Assembly: GCA_002284855.1 (NCBI GenBank)
Contig: CP015603.1
Span: 186,001-250,000, forward strand
Reading direction: 5' to 3'
DNA: 64,000 nucleotides
From: Actinobacteria bacterium IMCC25003
Lineage (GTDB): Bacteria; Actinomycetota; Actinomycetes; Nanopelagicales; Nanopelagicaceae
Position 1 is the stretch's first letter. The number at the start of each line of letters is the position of its first letter. Positions 43,840 through 56,106 of the stretch are shown one piece after another. Made by a program: the position numbers and the translations under genes. The notes beneath the pieces are model-generated. The model did no database searches. It saw only the letters and a list, made by a program, of their open reading frames with translations, and had not been told where the DNA came from.

Positions 43840-45666
43840 TTAGAAAGCAGACTCTGGAATCTCCATGATTGATGAGTCAGTTCCTTCAACAATCTTGCGA
43901 TCTGCAGTGATATGAGGCAGAACTGTTGAAACAAAGAATTTAGCTGATGCAATCTTTCCGGTATAGAAATCGGCATCCTTGCCAGCACCAGCTGCGAGTT
44001 TTTCAGCAGCAATATCAGCTTGGCGAAGGAGTAACCAAGAGATGATGATGTCACCAACAGCCATGAGTGCACGTGAGGTATTGAGTCCAACCTTGTAGAT
44101 CTCCTCAGATTTTTCTTGAGATGCCATGGCATGGCCAACGAGCACTCCAATGATTCCATTGAGATCGCCGAGCGCCTTGAGAAGTGCCTGCTTTTCGTCA
44201 GCATGTGCACCACCAGCTTCAGCAAATGCTTGAATCTCTTTTCCAAGAAGACCGAGTGAACGTCCACCATCTTTAACAACTTTACGGAAGAAGAAATCAA
44301 GACCTTGAATGGCAGTTGTGCCTTCATACAAAGTATCAATCTTGGCATCGCGAACATATTGTTCGAGCGGCCAATCGCGAGTAAATCCAGCGCCACCAAA
44401 TGTCTGAAGAGATTCAGTTCCTAGAAGTGTCCAAGATTTTTCAGATCCGAAACCTTTTACGACAGGAAGCAAGAGATCGTTGAGCTTCTCCATAGTTTCA
44501 ATCTTTTCGGTATCTCCTGCGGCACGAGCCAACTCGATCTCATCTTGGATAGATGCGGTGTAAAGAACGAGTGCGCGCATACCTTCGGAGTAAGCCTTCT
44601 GCACCATCAACGAACGACGCACATCTGGGTGCTTAATAATCGTGACGCGAGGGCTGGCCTTGTCGTTCATGACCTTCATATCGCCACCCTGAACACGAGT
44701 CTTGGCGTAGGCAAGTGCTTGTTGGTAACCAGCAGAAAGTGTTGCAATCGCCTTGGTACCAACCATCATGCGAGCAAATTCAATAATCTTAAACATCTGG
44801 GCAATGCCTTGGTGAACATCACCGAGCAGGTAACCAACTGCTGGTTCTTTCTCACCAAGATTTACTTCGCAGGTAGCTGAAACATTAAGGCCCATCTTGT
44901 CTTCAAGACCTGTGACATAAACGCCATTACGTTTTCCAAGCTCTCCAGTTTCAAGATCAAACATAAATTTTGGAATCAAGAAGAGTGAGAGACCCTTGGT
45001 TCCTGGTCCGCCACCTTCACGTCGTGCAAGTACGAAGTGCATAACATTCTCGTAGAAGTCAGCATCTCCTGAAGTGATGTAACGCTTATTGCCAGTGATA
45101 TGCCAAGTTCCATCCGCTTGCTGAACTGCCTTAGTACGACCTGCACCGACATCGGAACCTGCATCAGGTTCTGTTAACTGCATCGTTGCACCCCAATGGC
45201 GTTCAACCATGTGCTTCGCCATCTGCTTCTGATCTTCTGTACCTAATACATGTGCAACTTGTGCAAATGCATAACCCGATGCGTAGATGTGAATCGCAGG
45301 ATTTGAACCAAGAACCATTTCAGCAATTGCCCAACGAACGGATGCTGGAACTTTCATTCCGCCAAGTTCGACAGGTGCATCTAGGCGCCACCATTCGCCA
45401 TCAACATATGCCTTGTATGACTTTTTAAAACTTTCAGGAAGTGTGACGTTTCCAGTTTCCTTATTGAGCACTGCACCGATGCGATCACCGTCGACAAAAG
45501 ATGCAGCGAGATCATTTTCGGTAAGACGTTTCATCTCTTCGAGCATTCCCATCGCGGTATCGCGATCGAGCTCAGAATAAATTGAGGTTCCCAAGACCTT
45601 CTCGCGACCCAGTAGGTCGAAGAGGCAGAATTCAATGTCACGGAGGTTGGCGTTGTAATGGCTCAT
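43840..45666 (-). CDS. Acyl-CoA dehydrogenase, FadE5-like
   Basis: 608 aa, the long form with an extra C-terminal domain, like mycobacterial FadE5 in length and opening (MSHYNANLRDIEFCLFDLLG). FAD and substrate regions: WGATMQLTEPDAGSDVGAGRTKA and YITSGDADF; the catalytic base is E448 in IDTLYEGTTAIQ. It oxidises acyl-CoA to enoyl-CoA and gives electrons to ETF. It stands alone without other beta-oxidation genes; the Fe-S oxidoreductase at 57-59 kb could be its electron outlet. Confidence 0.9.
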   Translation of the reverse strand: MSHYNANLRDIEFCLFDLLGREKVLGTSIYSELDRDTAMGMLEEMKRLTENDLAASFVDGDRIGAVLNKETGNVTLPESFKKSYKAYVDGEWWRLDAPVELGGMKVPASVRWAIAEMVLGSNPAIHIYASGYAFAQVAHVLGTEDQKQMAKHMVERHWGATMQLTEPDAGSDVGAGRTKAVQQADGTWHITGNKRYITSGDADFYENVMHFVLARREGGGPGTKGLSLFLIPKFMFDLETGELGKRNGVYVTGLEDKMGLNVSATCEVNLGEKEPAVGYLLGDVHQGIAQMFKIIEFARMMVGTKAIATLSAGYQQALAYAKTRVQGGDMKVMNDKASPRVTIIKHPDVRRSLMVQKAYSEGMRALVLYTASIQDEIELARAAGDTEKIETMEKLNDLLLPVVKGFGSEKSWTLLGTESLQTFGGAGFTRDWPLEQYVRDAKIDTLYEGTTAIQGLDFFFRKVVKDGGRSLGLLGKEIQAFAEAGGAHADEKQALLKALGDLNGIIGVLVGHAMASQEKSEEIYKVGLNTSRALMAVGDIIISWLLLRQADIAAEKLAAGAGKDADFYTGKIASAKFFVSTVLPHITADRKIVEGTDSSIMEIPESAF

Positions 45667-45735
45667 GGCGTAATGGTGCTACCCGTCAGTAACTTACGCA
45701 AGCGCGCCAAGGGCCTTTTTTCCAGCCTGAAAAGG

Positions 45736-45747
45736 TAGGCTCGCGCC
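45736..45747 (+). promoter_or_regulatory. Leaderless promoter -10 of dcd
   Basis: TAGGCT, six bases, GTG. A small inverted repeat, CCTTTT (45714-45719) with AAAAGG (45730-45735), lies directly upstream. Confidence 0.5.
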
Positions 45748-46326
45748 GTGCTACTCAGTGATCGCGATATCCGCTCCGAAATTACCAATGGCCGCGTTGC
45801 TGTCGAACCTTTTGAAGAGGCGATGATCCAACCTTCTTCGGTTGATGTCCGTCTCGATAAGTTCTTTCGCGTCTTTGAGAACCACAAGTACTCAGTCATC
45901 GATCCATCGATCGAACAGCCAGAGCTCACCCGCGAAGTCATCGCCGAAGATGGCGAGGCATTCATCTTGCACCCAGGTGAATTCGTTCTCGCATCCACCT
46001 ACGAGGTCATCACACTTCCCGATGACATCGCCGGACGCCTCGAAGGAAAATCTTCACTCGGTCGCCTCGGTCTACTGACCCACTCAACCGCGGGCTTTAT
46101 CGATCCAGGTTTTTCAGGCCACATCACGCTCGAACTTTCCAACGTTGCCAATCTGCCAGTGAAGTTATTCCCAGGCATGAAAATCGGTCAGCTCTGTCTG
46201 ATTAAACTCTCATCACCTGCCGAACATCCTTACGGTTCAGCAATTTACGCATCACGTTATCAAGGACAGCGCGGACCTACTCCAAGCCGCTCCTTTATGA
46301 ATTTCCACCAGAGCAAGATCAAGTAA
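45748..46326 (+). CDS. dcd: dCTP deaminase, probably bifunctional (dUMP-forming)
   Basis: 192 aa. The conserved stretch [33 protein letters not shown] and the ending [12 protein letters not shown] are nearly identical to the M. tuberculosis enzyme, which makes dUMP directly from dCTP. It feeds thymidylate synthesis. GTG start with a leaderless promoter. Confidence 0.93.
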   Translation: MLLSDRDIRSEITNGRVAVEPFEEAMIQPSSVDVRLDKFFRVFENHKYSVIDPSIEQPELTREVIAEDGEAFILHPGEFVLASTYEVITLPDDIAGRLEGKSSLGRLGLLTHSTAGFIDPGFSGHITLELSNVANLPVKLFPGMKIGQLCLIKLSSPAEHPYGSAIYASRYQGQRGPTPSRSFMNFHQSKIK

Positions 46327-46382
46327 CCCCTGATAGGCCTTATCTGGGGAATAAGAACCAGACTCAAGAGGTTTAAATAACT

Positions 46383-46931
46383 ATGGAACTCATCATCATC
46401 GGCGTACTCGTACTTCTCGTAATCTTTGGCGTTGCTCAATACAACCGCCTTGTCCGACTCAACATCACAGTCGATGAAGCATTCGCGCAGATTGAGGTTC
46501 AACTCAAGCGCCGTGCAGATTTGATCCCCAACTTAGTTGAGACCGTTAAGGGATATGCCAAGCACGAACAGAGCACATTTGATGCTGTCGTTGCGGCTCG
46601 TGCAAAGGCCACAAGTGCATCAACAGTTGCCGATGTTGCAGCAGCAGATGGCGCACTCACCAACGCGCTCCGTGGCTTGCTCGCGGTCGCAGAGGCTTAC
46701 CCAGATCTCAAAGCATCTGCAAACTTCTTATCTCTTCAAGAAGAACTTTCCACTACAGAAAATAAAGTTTCCTTTGCGCGCCAGTTCTATAACGACAATG
46801 TGCGCTCGCTCAATACCGCTGTAAAGACAGTGCCTACCAACTTCTTTGCAGGCTTTGCCAAAGTTGGCGCTCGCGACTTCTATGAAGTTGAAAACGCTGA
46901 AGATCGTAACGTTCCCAACGTTAAGTTCTAA
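46383..46931 (+). CDS. lemA: LemA family protein
   Basis: 182 aa. One N-terminal membrane helix (ELIIIGVLVLLVIFGVAQYNRLV), then the helical LemA domain (DEAFAQIEVQLKRRADLIPNLVETVKGYAKHEQSTFDAV; ending FARQFYNDNVRSLNTAVKTVPTNFFAGFA). It is paired with an htpX-like protease gene eight bases downstream, a frequent linkage suggesting joint work at the membrane. Confidence 0.92.
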   Translation: MELIIIGVLVLLVIFGVAQYNRLVRLNITVDEAFAQIEVQLKRRADLIPNLVETVKGYAKHEQSTFDAVVAARAKATSASTVADVAAADGALTNALRGLLAVAEAYPDLKASANFLSLQEELSTTENKVSFARQFYNDNVRSLNTAVKTVPTNFFAGFAKVGARDFYEVENAEDRNVPNVKF

Positions 46932-46939
46932 TTTTTCCA

Positions 46940-47863
46940 ATGGCTGATAACAACTTTCGGGCACTGCAATCTGCCAATAAAGGAAAGACCTATTTCCTTC
47001 TGGCATCGATGGGTGTTCTGACATGGCTCGTTGCCTATGCAGCGATGACATATTTCGGAGTCGGTACTGCATCAACGATGGTGCCGATGGCGGTGGGTTT
47101 TGCTCTTATCGGTGTGTGGGGTTCGTATTACGGCTCTGACAAATTAGTTCTCACCATGACAGGTGCAAAGCTCATTACTCGCGAAGATGCACCCGAGCTC
47201 TTTAACGTCATCGAAGAAGTTGTGATTGCAAGTGGTTTACCGATGCCAAAGGTCGCAATCGTTGAAGATAGCGCCCCCAATGCATTTGCAACGGGTCGTA
47301 ATCCAGAACATGCGCTGATTGCATTTACTACACGCATCCTTGAAGTGATGGATCGTGAAGAACTGCAAGGGGTTATCGCCCACGAGATGTCTCACGTTGC
47401 CAACCGCGACACCTTGGTCTCTGCAGTTGCTGCAACAACAGCGGGTGCCATTGCAATTTTGAGCGACTTCCTAACGCGCATGATGTGGTTCGGCGGTGGA
47501 CGCGATCGCGACCGTGGTGGTAATTCCAACCCGCTTGCACTTGTCTTCTCGCTCGTTATTCTGATACTCGCGCCACTTGCTGCGATGCTATTGAAATCAG
47601 CTATTTCACGTAAGCGTGAGTCACTTGCTGATGCAACTGCAGTTTCCTTTACCCGTAACCCAGCGGGACTTCGTAAGGCGCTTGAAGTACTGGCATCCGA
47701 TACAACTGTGGTTCGCCAGAAATCAAATGCTGTTGCGCATATCTGGATTGAATCTCCACTCGATGGAAGTTCAGTCTCGAAGTTATTTAGTACTCACCCA
47801 CCGATTCAAGAACGCATCGCCACATTGAAAGCGATGGAATCACTCAGCCCGGGGGAACAATAA
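46940..47863 (+). CDS. htpX: M48 family membrane protease, HtpX-like
   Basis: 307 aa. Two N-terminal helices (about 17-39 and 44-64), the zinc motif HEMSH (H148, E149, H152), further helices, and the third zinc ligand Glu in KRESLADATAVSF. It degrades damaged membrane proteins. Follows lemA; its end overlaps the convergent histidine kinase by 24 bp. Confidence 0.93.
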   Translation: MADNNFRALQSANKGKTYFLLASMGVLTWLVAYAAMTYFGVGTASTMVPMAVGFALIGVWGSYYGSDKLVLTMTGAKLITREDAPELFNVIEEVVIASGLPMPKVAIVEDSAPNAFATGRNPEHALIAFTTRILEVMDREELQGVIAHEMSHVANRDTLVSAVAATTAGAIAILSDFLTRMMWFGGGRDRDRGGNSNPLALVFSLVILILAPLAAMLLKSAISRKRESLADATAVSFTRNPAGLRKALEVLASDTTVVRQKSNAVAHIWIESPLDGSSVSKLFSTHPPIQERIATLKAMESLSPGEQ

Positions 47864-49300
47864 GGTAAAGGTTGCACCCTCTCCGGGCGTTGAATGCACG
47901 GAAACGCTCCCGCCATGAGCACGCATGACTGCGTCAACAATAGAGAGCCCAAGTCCACTGCCATCAGGGCCAGTGCGTACGCGTGAAGAATCAGCGCGAT
48001 AGAAACGTTCAAAGATTCGCTTCTGATCTTCAGCGCTTAGCCCTGGCCCTTTATCTGCAACTTCTATTCCCGCATCAGTTGTTTTCACAGAGACAGTTAT
48101 CGGTGTACCAGTTGGCGTGTGAGCACGTGCGTTAGCAAGTAAGTTTGCAACTACTTGGTGGATACGTACCTCATCACCCAGAGTAAAGATTTCACTATCT
48201 GAAGTATGTAAGGTGACAGGATGTTCTGGTCCAGCAGCGCGAGCTGAGATCACAGCATCTTCTACGACCTTATTGATATCGACTGGCTTTGATTCCATTT
48301 CGCGTGCTTGATCCAGGCGTGCGAGAAGAAGTAGATCTTCCACGAGTGAACCCATCCGCTTTGATTCATTCTCAATACGGCCAATGAGTTCAGTGGTCTC
48401 TTTTTCTCCAGTAACCGCACCTTGACGGTGAAGTTCAGAAAATCCGCGGATGGCAGTAATTGGAGTACGAAGCTCGTGTGATGCGTCGGCGACAAAGCGA
48501 CGTAACTTATCTTCGCTCTCGGTACGTACTGAAAAGGCATCTTCAATGCGAGCAAGCATGGCATTAAGTGATGTGACTAGGCGCCCTACTTCGGTCGTTG
48601 GGTTTGCTTCAGGCATGCGAGCTGAAAGATTTCCTGCTGCGATTTCCTCGGCGGTCTTTTCTGCATCTTCAAGTGGACGAAGACTGACTTTAATAACTGT
48701 GCGCGCAGCAAGTGCAATCAGTAAGAGCAGCGCTAAACCAATGAGTGCGAAGAGATACCCGAGTCGTGAAGTTGTGCGATCTAGATCGCGAAGTGACTGT
48801 GCGGCTACAACGGTTCCTGCATTATTTGGAAGTGAGCGAGCAATAACGCGGAAATCAGCACCAGGTGCATCGATCGTAAATGGTTTCTCTCCATGTGTTG
48901 CAACTTCTGCAGGCAACAAGCCAGTGAGGTAATTACTAATGGGAGCTGCGTTGAGATCGCCACCGATACCGCCAATTACAGTGCCCTGCGCATCTAAGAG
49001 AGTAAGTGATGCCGAGGTAGGGATACGAGTGAGGGGCGTGCTGAGACCGTTTGCGATTGGCCGACCGCCATCATCGCTATGACGACCCTCATTTACTTCA
49101 TGTGCAATTCCAGATTGTTGAATACGTTCAAAAGTTCCGTTGGTAATAACCTTTAGCTGATTATCAACTTCCTTAGTGAGGTAGTTCTTGAGAAGTGTCT
49201 GCGTTACAAGGCTAGCGCTGAAGAAACCAATCGCAGTGAGAATGACAACGCCCAGGGTGAGTCGACTTCGTAAGCTCCAAGTGCGAGTAGGTGAGTTCAC
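47840..49300 (-). CDS. Two-component sensor histidine kinase
   Basis: 486 aa. Helix 1 (about 15-36), an extracellular sensor domain of about 140 residues, helix 2 (about 182-203), HAMP (about 204-256), HisKA with the phosphorylated His (H275 in FVADASHELRTPITAI), N box (VVANLLANARAHTP), and G boxes DKGPGL and GSGLGLSIV. Resembles actinobacterial TcrY/TrcS kinases. The stimulus is unknown. Six bases after its cognate regulator. Confidence 0.92.
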   Translation of the reverse strand: MNSPTRTWSLRSRLTLGVVILTAIGFFSASLVTQTLLKNYLTKEVDNQLKVITNGTFERIQQSGIAHEVNEGRHSDDGGRPIANGLSTPLTRIPTSASLTLLDAQGTVIGGIGGDLNAAPISNYLTGLLPAEVATHGEKPFTIDAPGADFRVIARSLPNNAGTVVAAQSLRDLDRTTSRLGYLFALIGLALLLLIALAARTVIKVSLRPLEDAEKTAEEIAAGNLSARMPEANPTTEVGRLVTSLNAMLARIEDAFSVRTESEDKLRRFVADASHELRTPITAIRGFSELHRQGAVTGEKETTELIGRIENESKRMGSLVEDLLLLARLDQAREMESKPVDINKVVEDAVISARAAGPEHPVTLHTSDSEIFTLGDEVRIHQVVANLLANARAHTPTGTPITVSVKTTDAGIEVADKGPGLSAEDQKRIFERFYRADSSRVRTGPDGSGLGLSIVDAVMRAHGGSVSVHSTPGEGATFTLLFPRAE

Positions 49301-49306
49301 GGTACG

Positions 49307-50029
49307 TTACTTAGCTGCAGGCAATCGCAGTCGGTAACCAACGCCGCGAACAGTATGAATGAGCGCTGGTTCATAGATATCTATCTTTTTGCGAAGGTAA
49401 GAGATATAGGTTTCAACGATTCCTGCATCTCCACCGAAATCGTAATCCCATACATGATCAAGAATCTGTGCCTTACTTACCACGCGATCAGCGTTGATCA
49501 GTAAGTAACGAAGAAGAGTAAATTCAGTAGGAGAGAGTTCGAGCAATTTTCCGGCGCGACGAACTTCGTGTGTTGCTTCATCGAGTTCAAGATCTGCAAA
49601 ACGAATCTTTTCATCATCCATTGTCTGTTCGACAACACCGATACGACGAAGCAGTGCGCGCAAACGTGCGACAAGTTCTTCCAAGCTAAATGGCTTTGTC
49701 ATGTAATCATCGCCACCGATTGTTAATCCCTGCACCTTATCTTTCATCTCATCTTTAGCGGAGAGAAAGAGAACGCCGACTTCAATTCCTTCGTTGCGAA
49801 TCTGGCGACAGACTTCAAAACCATCGAGATCGGGCAACATGACATCGAGAATCATTGCGTGAGGTTTAAATTCTTCAGCGATCGTGAGCGCTTGCGATCC
49901 TGTTGCTGCAGTGCGGACATCAAAGCCAACAAATTTCAAACTCGTCGCGATGAGATCGCTAATACTTGACTCGTCATCGACGACGAGAATGCGTTGACCG
50001 GTTGCTTCACTACCTGATTTGATTGCCAT
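49307..50029 (-). CDS. OmpR/PhoB family response regulator
   Basis: 240 aa. Receiver domain with phospho-acceptor D62 in AMILDVMLPDLDG and conserved K112 (MTKPFSLEEL); winged-helix domain at about 145-237 (LSPTEFTLLRYLLINADRVVSKAQILDHVW). First gene of the regulator-kinase operon, opposite gyrB. Targets are unknown. Confidence 0.93.
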   Translation of the reverse strand: MAIKSGSEATGQRILVVDDESSISDLIATSLKFVGFDVRTAATGSQALTIAEEFKPHAMILDVMLPDLDGFEVCRQIRNEGIEVGVLFLSAKDEMKDKVQGLTIGGDDYMTKPFSLEELVARLRALLRRIGVVEQTMDDEKIRFADLELDEATHEVRRAGKLLELSPTEFTLLRYLLINADRVVSKAQILDHVWDYDFGGDAGIVETYISYLRKKIDIYEPALIHTVRGVGYRLRLPAAK

Positions 50030-52300
<2,271 letters not shown>

Positions 52301-52301
<1 letters not shown>

Positions 52302-54814
52302 TGGCTATCGACGATACAACTCCAGCCAATCCTGATCAAGATGGGGTTACCTTCGATCGCATCGAGAAGGTCGACCTCCAGGTCGAAATGGCACGAAGCT
52401 ATCTCGACTACGCGATGTCAGTTATCGTCGGCCGCGCACTTCCCGATGTTCGCGATGGCCTCAAGCCAGTGCACCGCCGCGTCTTATATGCGATGTACGA
52501 CGCTGGTTATCGCCCAGATAAGGGCTATTACAAATCTTCACGTATCGTCGGTGATGTCATGGGTAATTACCACCCACACGGTGACACCGCGATCTATGAC
52601 ACCGTTGTTCGTTTAGCTCAGCCGTGGTCACTTCGCTATCCATTGGTCGATGGCAACGGAAACTTCGGTTCTCCCGGCAACGATCCAGCTGCTGCAATGC
52701 GTTATACCGAAGCGCGTTTAGCGCCTATCGCCATGGAGATGATGCGCGATATCGATGAAGATACCGTCAACTTCTCACCTAACTACGACGGTCGTTCACA
52801 AGAACCAGATGTTCTTCCTTCTCGTTTTCCCAACCTTCTCGTTAATGGTTCAGCCGGTATCGCAGTGGGTATGGCGACAAATATTCCGCCACACAACCTG
52901 CGCGAAATCGGTGAAGCAGTTATCTACGCCCTCGAACATCCCGAAATGGCAGCGCCTGATCTTCTCAATCACATGCTCACTATTGTTAAGGGCCCAGATT
53001 TCCCAACGAAGGCGCTGATTGTTGGCCGTGGTGGAATCGAAGATGCATATCGCACAGGTCGTGGCTCAATCACGATGCGCGCAGTTGTTAACGTTGAAGA
53101 GATCAATAAGCGCACCTGCCTTGTTGTCACTGAACTTCCGTATCAAGTAAACCCAGATAACCTAGCTCTTAAAATCGCTGAGCTCGTTAAAGATGGCAAA
53201 ATCAAGGGCATCGCCGATGTGCGCGATGAAGGTAACGAACGTCTTGGTCAACGCCTTGTCATTGTTCTTCAATCATCTGCAATTCCTAAGGTCATTCTTA
53301 ATAACCTTTATAAGCAGACACAACTTCAAGACACATTTGGTGCCAATATGTTGGCACTCGTCGATGGTGTTCCACGCACTCTGCGTCTTGATGAATTTAT
53401 CAAGTACTACATTGAGCACCAGGTTGAAGTAATTGTTCGCCGCACCAAGTTCCGCTTGGTTGAAAAAGAGAAGCGCGCTCATATTCTTAAGGGCTATCTC
53501 AAAGCGCTCGATGCACTTGATGCAGTAATCGCACTTATCCGCGCATCAAAGACTCCCGAAGAAGCGCGCACAGGTTTGATGAAGCTCCTTGATGTTGATG
53601 AAATCCAAGCGAACGCTATTTTGGATATGCAGCTTCGCCGTATCGCAGCCCTTGAGCGCCAGAAGATCAACGATGAGTACGAAGGCTTGATGGCTGACAT
53701 CATCGAGTTGAATGCAATCTTGGCCTCTGAGGCAAAGCAGCGCGAAATTATTAAGACAGAGCTTTCAGATTTGATCGCTAAGTACGGCGACGAACGCCGC
53801 ACACAGCTTGTTGCAAGCGAAGGCGACTTCTCTGCAGAAGATTTGATTCCAGATCAGGATGTCGTTGTCACCATTACTCGTGGCGGATATTCAAAGCGCA
53901 CCAGCGCCGATCTCTATAAATCACAACGCCGCGGAGGCCGCGGAGTTAAGGGCGCAGCACTTAAACAAGATGACGTTGTCGACCACTTCTTCGTTGCATC
54001 TACCCACGATTGGTTGCTCTTCTTCACCAACCAAGGTCGCGTCTATCGCGCCAAGGTTCACGAACTCCCTGATGCAGGTCGCGATGCGCGCGGACAGCAT
54101 GTTGCAAATTTGATGGCATTTAAACCAGATGAGCAGATTGCACAAGTACTTTCATTTAAGGATTACGACGCAGCACCATTCCTAGTTCTTGCTACAAAGA
54201 ACGGTCTCGTTAAGAAGACTCCGCTCTCGGAATACGACTCACCTCGCACCGGTGGTCTGATTGCAATCTCTCTCAAGCCAGGCGATGAAGTTGTTTCGGC
54301 TTCGCTTGTTCGCAATGGCGATGAACTTCTTCTCGTTTCCAAGAAAGCGATGTCACTTCGATTTACAACAGATGACGAATCTCTTCGTTCAATGGGTCGC
54401 TCAACCTCAGGAGTTATCGGTATGAAGTTCCGCGCAGGCGATGAACTTCTCACCATGTCACGCGTTGATGCTGCAACATCTGTCGGTGCATTTGTATTCA
54501 CTGCAACCGATGGTGGTTACGGCAAGAAAACCCCAATCGATGAATATCGTTTACAAGGTCGCGGTGGAATCGGAATCAAGGCTGCAAAGATTGATGAAGA
54601 ATCACGCGGAACTCTTGTCTCAGCTCTCGTCTTGGTAGATAGCGATGAAATCCTCGCGATCACATCTGCCGGAACCGTAATGCGCACACCAGCTGCTGAA
54701 GTCCGCCAAACAGGCCGCGATTCAATGGGCGTTCGCCTGGTCAACCTCGACATCGGCGCGACCCTCTTATCTGTGACCCGCAACAGCGAAGATGAGATTT
54801 CGACGCAAAAGTAG
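52301..54814 (+). CDS. gyrA: DNA gyrase subunit A
   Basis: 837 aa. The catalytic Tyr is Y135 in [10 protein letters not shown]; the quinolone region reads [10 protein letters not shown] (91-100) with Thr at the usual resistance Ser/Ala position. C-terminal beta-pinwheel repeats include the GyrA box [11 protein letters not shown]. Forms the A2B2 gyrase. Followed by tRNA-Ile and tRNA-Ala, as is common in Actinobacteria. Confidence 0.97.
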
Positions 54815-54848
54815 TAGGGTTCACGCCTGTAGTTATGGAGGCCGTTTT

Positions 54849-54874
54849 GGTCACTTGATGAAAATCAAGTAACC
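54849..54874 (+). terminator. GAAA-capped hairpin between gyrA and tRNA-Ile
   Basis: ACTTGAT-GAAA-ATCAAGT with three further outer pairs across one mismatch. There is no U-run after it, so it may be a processing or protective hairpin separating gyrase mRNA from the tRNAs rather than a true terminator. Confidence 0.5.
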
Positions 54875-54908
54875 TTGCGCTTCTGCAAACGCACGAAAGT
54901 TCGTCTGC

Positions 54909-54983
54909 GGGCCCATAGCTCAGCCTGGTTAGAGCGCTTCCCTGATAAGGAAGAGGTCGGTGGTTCAAGTCCACCTGGGCCCA
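54909..54983 (+). tRNA. ileT: tRNA-Ile (anticodon GAT)
   Basis: 75-base cloverleaf: acceptor GGGCCCA with TGGGCCC, D stem GCTC/GAGC, anticodon stem CTTCC/GGAAG around CTGATAA, T arm GGTGG-TTCAAGT-CCACC, discriminator A. CCA is not encoded. Confidence 0.97.
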
Positions 54984-54996
54984 CCCGTTCTAATAC

Positions 54997-55069
54997 GGGG
55001 ACCTAGCTCAATTGGTAGAGCACCGCCTTTGCAAGGCGGGGGTTAGGGGTTCGATTCCCCTGGTCTCCA
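54997..55069 (+). tRNA. alaT: tRNA-Ala (anticodon TGC)
   Basis: 73-base cloverleaf: acceptor GGGGACC with GGTCTCC (one G-U), D stem GCTC/GAGC, anticodon stem CCGCC/GGCGG around TTTGCAA, T arm AGGGG-TTCGATT-CCCCT, discriminator A. Starts 13 bases after tRNA-Ile, probably cotranscribed. CCA is not encoded. Confidence 0.97.
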
Positions 55070-55075
55070 CTCAAG

Positions 55076-55106
55076 CTCCTCACCATTAGGTGGGGAGTTT
55101 TTCTTT
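55076..55106 (+). terminator. Intrinsic terminator after the tRNA pair
   Basis: CTCCTCACC-ATTA-GGTGGGGAG, nine pairs with one G-U, followed by TTTTTCTTT. It ends the gyrA-tRNA transcript and touches the stop of the convergent SbtA-like gene. Confidence 0.9.
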
Positions 55107-56067
55107 ACCCCAGCAACTCTGCAACTCTGAAGTAAATCGGGATTCCAACAATTAAGTTAAACGGAAATGTAATTCCGATACTCGACATCAGCGCAAGCGT
55201 TGGGCTGGCAGTTGGTAGAGCAACAGTGACAGCTGCAGGAGCTGCGATATAGGAAGCGCTCGCCGACAAAATTCCAAGCATCGTTGCACCACCTACGCTG
55301 AGGCCAATAAGTGATCCAGCAGCGACACCAATGAGCCCGCTTACAACGGGAAAGAGAATTCCAAACGCTGCAAGAGGTGCACCCACCTTCTTAATTTCTG
55401 AGAAGTTACTGCCGGCCATATATCCGAGGTGAAGCAGAAAGAGAACGAGCAATCCATTTAATAACCCGACAAAGAATGGACTGACTTTTGCATATCCCTC
55501 ATCAGTTGTAATTACCCCAATAACTAAGCCACCAGCTAAGAGCAGCACGGTCTTTCCTAGGAGCACTTCCTTTAAAGTCATTGCCCAGCTGACCTTTGAG
55601 GTCAGTGATCGTGATGCCAAGAAAATGCCAACAATAAGGCCTGGTATCTCAAGGAGAGTAAGTAGCGCGGGTGCGAAACCTTCAACGAAGATGTTATTGC
55701 TCTCGAGAAAGAGGAGCCCTGCTGAAAAAGTTACGAGAGAAGTTGAACCGTAATGAGCCGCTATAGATCCGCGGTCAACATCGCTTAAGACTTTGATTAA
55801 TTTGAGGGTATAGAAAGCAAGCGCTGGAATCAGGATTCCACATGCGATTGTTGTAAGTGCAGGTACTGCGAGTTCGGATAGCGATGAAGATTTAAGTGAG
55901 TGGCCACCTTTAAGGCCGATGCCAAAGAGAAGATAGATGGAGAGAAATTGATAAATGGCTTCAGGAACCCGTACATCGCTCTTGAGTCGAGCTGCCATAA
56001 AGCCAAATATGAAGGTCAGAACTCCGACTGATGTGAGGTTGGCTTGTGCGATAGACCATGAATTCAT
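55105..56067 (-). CDS. SbtA-like sodium-dependent bicarbonate transporter
   Basis: 320 aa, about ten membrane segments in two inverted halves. The conserved YLLFGIGLKGGHSL and the later LFLLHLGYMAGSNFSEIKKVGAPLAAFGILFPVVSG match the SbtA (DUF897) family. AAAGGAG precedes the ATG. No SbtB regulator, carboxysome or RuBisCO gene is nearby. In a heterotroph imported bicarbonate could feed anaplerotic carboxylases. Substrate is inferred from family. Confidence 0.82.
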   Translation of the reverse strand: MNSWSIAQANLTSVGVLTFIFGFMAARLKSDVRVPEAIYQFLSIYLLFGIGLKGGHSLKSSSLSELAVPALTTIACGILIPALAFYTLKLIKVLSDVDRGSIAAHYGSTSLVTFSAGLLFLESNNIFVEGFAPALLTLLEIPGLIVGIFLASRSLTSKVSWAMTLKEVLLGKTVLLLAGGLVIGVITTDEGYAKVSPFFVGLLNGLLVLFLLHLGYMAGSNFSEIKKVGAPLAAFGILFPVVSGLIGVAAGSLIGLSVGGATMLGILSASASYIAAPAAVTVALPTASPTLALMSSIGITFPFNLIVGIPIYFRVAELLG

Positions 56068-56090
56068 GAGTTCTCCTTTACCAATCGCAC

Positions 56091-56096
56091 AGTGTA
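56091..56096 (-). promoter_or_regulatory. -10 element of the SbtA-like gene
   Basis: TACACT on the minus strand; it overlaps the ppiA -10 on the other strand by two bases. It would give a leader of about 18 nt with a ribosome site. Confidence 0.4.
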
Positions 56097-56106
56097 ATCT
56101 CCACCC
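56095..56106 (+). promoter_or_regulatory. Leaderless promoter -10 of ppiA
   Basis: TAATCT, six bases, ATG. Shares bases with the opposite-strand TACACT. Confidence 0.5.
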
